Part shown: one piece after another, positions 5,717-7,159 of the stretch
Layout: each line of letters starts with the position of its first letter
How positions within the stretch are numbered: the first letter of the stretch is position 1
Source of the DNA: Flavobacteriaceae bacterium
Lineage (GTDB): Bacteria; Bacteroidota; Bacteroidia; Flavobacteriales; Flavobacteriaceae
Reading direction: 5' to 3'
Assembly: GCA_029238555.1 (NCBI GenBank)
Contig: JAQWFV010000006.1
Span: forward strand, 1-7,159
DNA: 7,159 nucleotides
Notes under the pieces: generated by a model
Databases searched by the model: none
Seen by the model: the letters and a program-made list of their open reading frames with translations, nothing else
What the model was told of the DNA's origin: nothing
Position numbers and translations under genes: made by a program

Positions 5717-7102
5717 TTAAGAAATAGGAAGCGAAACAGTCTCTATATGTTTTTTTGTCAGGTAATTAAAACGAAGGTACAGCATAATAGCAGACGCTGT
5801 TAATCCCGCCAAAAGTCCCAACCAAATACCCATGCTTTCTAAAGAGGTGTACAGACCCAAATAAAAACTCACAGGGAAACCAATCATCCAATAAGCAACA
5901 AAGGTAATTAAAGTAGGGATTTTTACATCCTGAAAACCTCTTAAGGCACCTAATACTACTACTTGCAATCCGTCTGAAATCTGAAAGAACGCAGCCACAA
6001 AAAGTAATTGAGCGGTTAAAAAGATCACTTCTGCATTGTCTGCCGCATTCAATAAGTCATTGTTATTTAAATAAATAGTGGGCAAGAGATCTCTAAAGAC
6101 TAAAAATAAAATAGCAAAGATTACTTCTAAAATAAAGGTTAATAAAAAGATAGACATGGCAATTCTCCTCAGGGCTGCAAAATCTTTTAAACCCTTCTGG
6201 TTTCCAACTCTAATCATAGCGGCTACTCCTAATCCCATACCCACCATAAAAGTCATACTAGACAGGTTGAGTGCGATTTGATTAGCTGCTTGCGCATTTT
6301 TCCCCAACACACCACTCAGCCAAATGGCCGATGTAAAGATGGCTACCTCAAAAAACATTTGCAGCGCAGAGGGAAAGCCTAAATTGATAATTTTAGAAAG
6401 TACTTTTTTCTCAATGAGTCGGAAGTTTAAATCGTATACATAGGCCTTGAATTTCTTTTTATATCTAAATACCACCCACAGTAAAATAACCATCACTACC
6501 CTAGAGACTAATGTTCCAACAGCAGCGCCTACAATACCCATTTCAGGGAAACCAAAAGTTCCGTAAATTAACAAATAATTCAAAACAATATTGACCACAT
6601 TAGCCACCACGGTCACATACATAGGGTATTTAGTTTGGGAGAGGCCTTCAGAAAACTGCTTTAGTGCTTGAAATACAATTAATGGAACCAATGAAAAAGC
6701 GACTAAATCCAAATAAGGCATAGCTAATGCAACTACCTCTTGAGGCTGTTTCATATGGTACATAAGCGGCTTACAGAGTAGTATAAGAAAAAACAAGGCC
6801 AGTCCTAAGACTGTACAAAGTACCAATCCGTGTTTGAGTGCAGATTTTCCTGAGGCGGTGTCTTTTGCGCCGTCAGATTCTGCTACTAGTGGTGTAATGG
6901 CTGTAGAAAAACCAATTCCTAGAGACATAGCAATGAACACAAAACTGTTTCCTAAAGAAACCGCGGCTAGTTCTGCAGTACCCAGTTGTCCCACCATGAT
7001 ATTGTCTGCAAAAGCAACAAAGGTATGACCCAGCAAGCCTAGGATTACTGGAAAAGACAGGCTTAAATTATATCTGAATTCTTTGGTGTATTGTTGTAAC
7101 AA
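5717..7102 (-). CDS. MATE family efflux transporter (NorM-type)
   Basis: This 461-residue inner-membrane antiporter is predicted to export cationic drugs or metabolites in exchange for Na+ or H+. It has the 12-helix, two-repeat layout: ADNIMVGQLG (32-41) in the first half, EGLSQTKYPMY (152-162) after helix 4-5, and the second repeat from about 243. Asp33, Glu252 (in MFFEVAIF) and Asp377 (in SDGLQVV) align with the cation-site acidic residues known from Vibrio NorM, and LGALRGFQD (384-392) is a further family signature. The length is typical. The start is TTG at 7102-7100: the frame has no ATG between the upstream TAG (7138-7136) and residue 36, which already lies in the conserved first repeat. 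A TATATTTG box lies upstream. It ends 98 nt before the acidic-protein gene on the same strand. The substrate is unknown. Confidence 0.95.
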   Translation of the reverse strand: MLQQYTKEFRYNLSLSFPVILGLLGHTFVAFADNIMVGQLGTAELAAVSLGNSFVFIAMSLGIGFSTAITPLVAESDGAKDTASGKSALKHGLVLCTVLGLALFFLILLCKPLMYHMKQPQEVVALAMPYLDLVAFSLVPLIVFQALKQFSEGLSQTKYPMYVTVVANVVNIVLNYLLIYGTFGFPEMGIVGAAVGTLVSRVVMVILLWVVFRYKKKFKAYVYDLNFRLIEKKVLSKIINLGFPSALQMFFEVAIFTSAIWLSGVLGKNAQAANQIALNLSSMTFMVGMGLGVAAMIRVGNQKGLKDFAALRRIAMSIFLLTFILEVIFAILFLVFRDLLPTIYLNNNDLLNAADNAEVIFLTAQLLFVAAFFQISDGLQVVVLGALRGFQDVKIPTLITFVAYWMIGFPVSFYLGLYTSLESMGIWLGLLAGLTASAIMLYLRFNYLTKKHIETVSLPIS

Positions 7103-7121
7103 TTGGTCAAAATTTTGCTTG

Positions 7122-7129
7122 CAAATATA
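7122..7129 (-). promoter_or_regulatory. candidate Bacteroidota -7 promoter element (TATATTTG) for the MATE gene
   Basis: On the minus strand TATATTTG matches TAnnTTTG exactly and ends 19 nt before the TTG start codon of the MATE transporter. A T-rich ATGTTTA stretch (7154-7148) lies near where the -33 element would be, but it is only a partial match. If used, the predicted transcript has a leader of roughly 10-15 nt, which supports the TTG at 7102 rather than any more upstream start. Confidence 0.45.
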
Positions 7130-7159
7130 GGCTTTCTAAAGCAGCTATAAACATCTGAG

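Noticed and set aside
6078..6281. Plus-strand frame inside the MATE gene (and a similar one at 6834-7028)
   Set aside because: Both are antisense to well-conserved MATE coding sequence and show no independent coding signal.

Overview
The window looks like chromosomal DNA of a member of the Bacteroidota, most likely Flavobacteriia. It is AT-rich, starts lie in A-rich contexts without clear Shine-Dalgarno sequences, two exact TAnnTTTG (Bacteroidota-type -7) boxes sit just upstream of genes, and the protein families fit. This placement is inferred from style and composition; no marker gene is present.

Left part (1-1295, rightward). The last 28 codons of an unidentified gene are followed 7 nt later by meaB, which encodes the G-protein chaperone of methylmalonyl-CoA mutase. 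The meaB reading frame runs from an ATG at 95 to a TAA at 1087, but an in-frame TGA at 227-229 cuts it 18 codons before the Walker A motif. No ATG, GTG or TTG lies between that TGA and the P-loop, so no intact GTPase can be made by simple restart. At the other end of the gene, the final ~31 bp are tandemly repeated about four times, with increasing decay, into the spacer (1050-1172). Both ends of this gene therefore look disturbed.

Centre (1296-5618): a membrane glycan/lipid-carrier module made of two convergent transcription units. Rightward are a polyprenyl-phosphate sugar synthase of family GT2 (1296-2267) and a UPF0104/LPG-synthase-TM flippase-like membrane protein (2338-3204). Leftward, in order of transcription, are a 75-residue acidic protein (5618-5391), a PAP2 phosphatase (5391-4822) and an ArnT/PMT-like GT-C glycosyltransferase (4820-3162). 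The leftward genes are packed with a 1-nt overlap and a 1-nt gap. The two units meet tail to tail with a 43-bp coding overlap. An attractive reading, by inference, is a complete cycle: GT2 loads a sugar onto a polyprenyl phosphate at the cytoplasmic face, the carrier is flipped, the GT-C enzyme transfers the sugar to a periplasmic acceptor such as lipid A or a protein, and the phosphatase handles the lipid phosphate carrier or the lipid A phosphate.

Right part (5619-7159, leftward). A NorM-type MATE multidrug/Na+ antiporter (7102-5717) starts at a TTG codon, with a TATATTTG box about 20 nt upstream. It reads in the same direction as the acidic protein/PAP2/GT-C unit and lies 98 nt upstream of it.

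No tRNA, rRNA, insertion sequence, CRISPR array or convincing intrinsic terminator was seen. No gene-free stretch exceeds 300 bases; the longest is 1088-1295.
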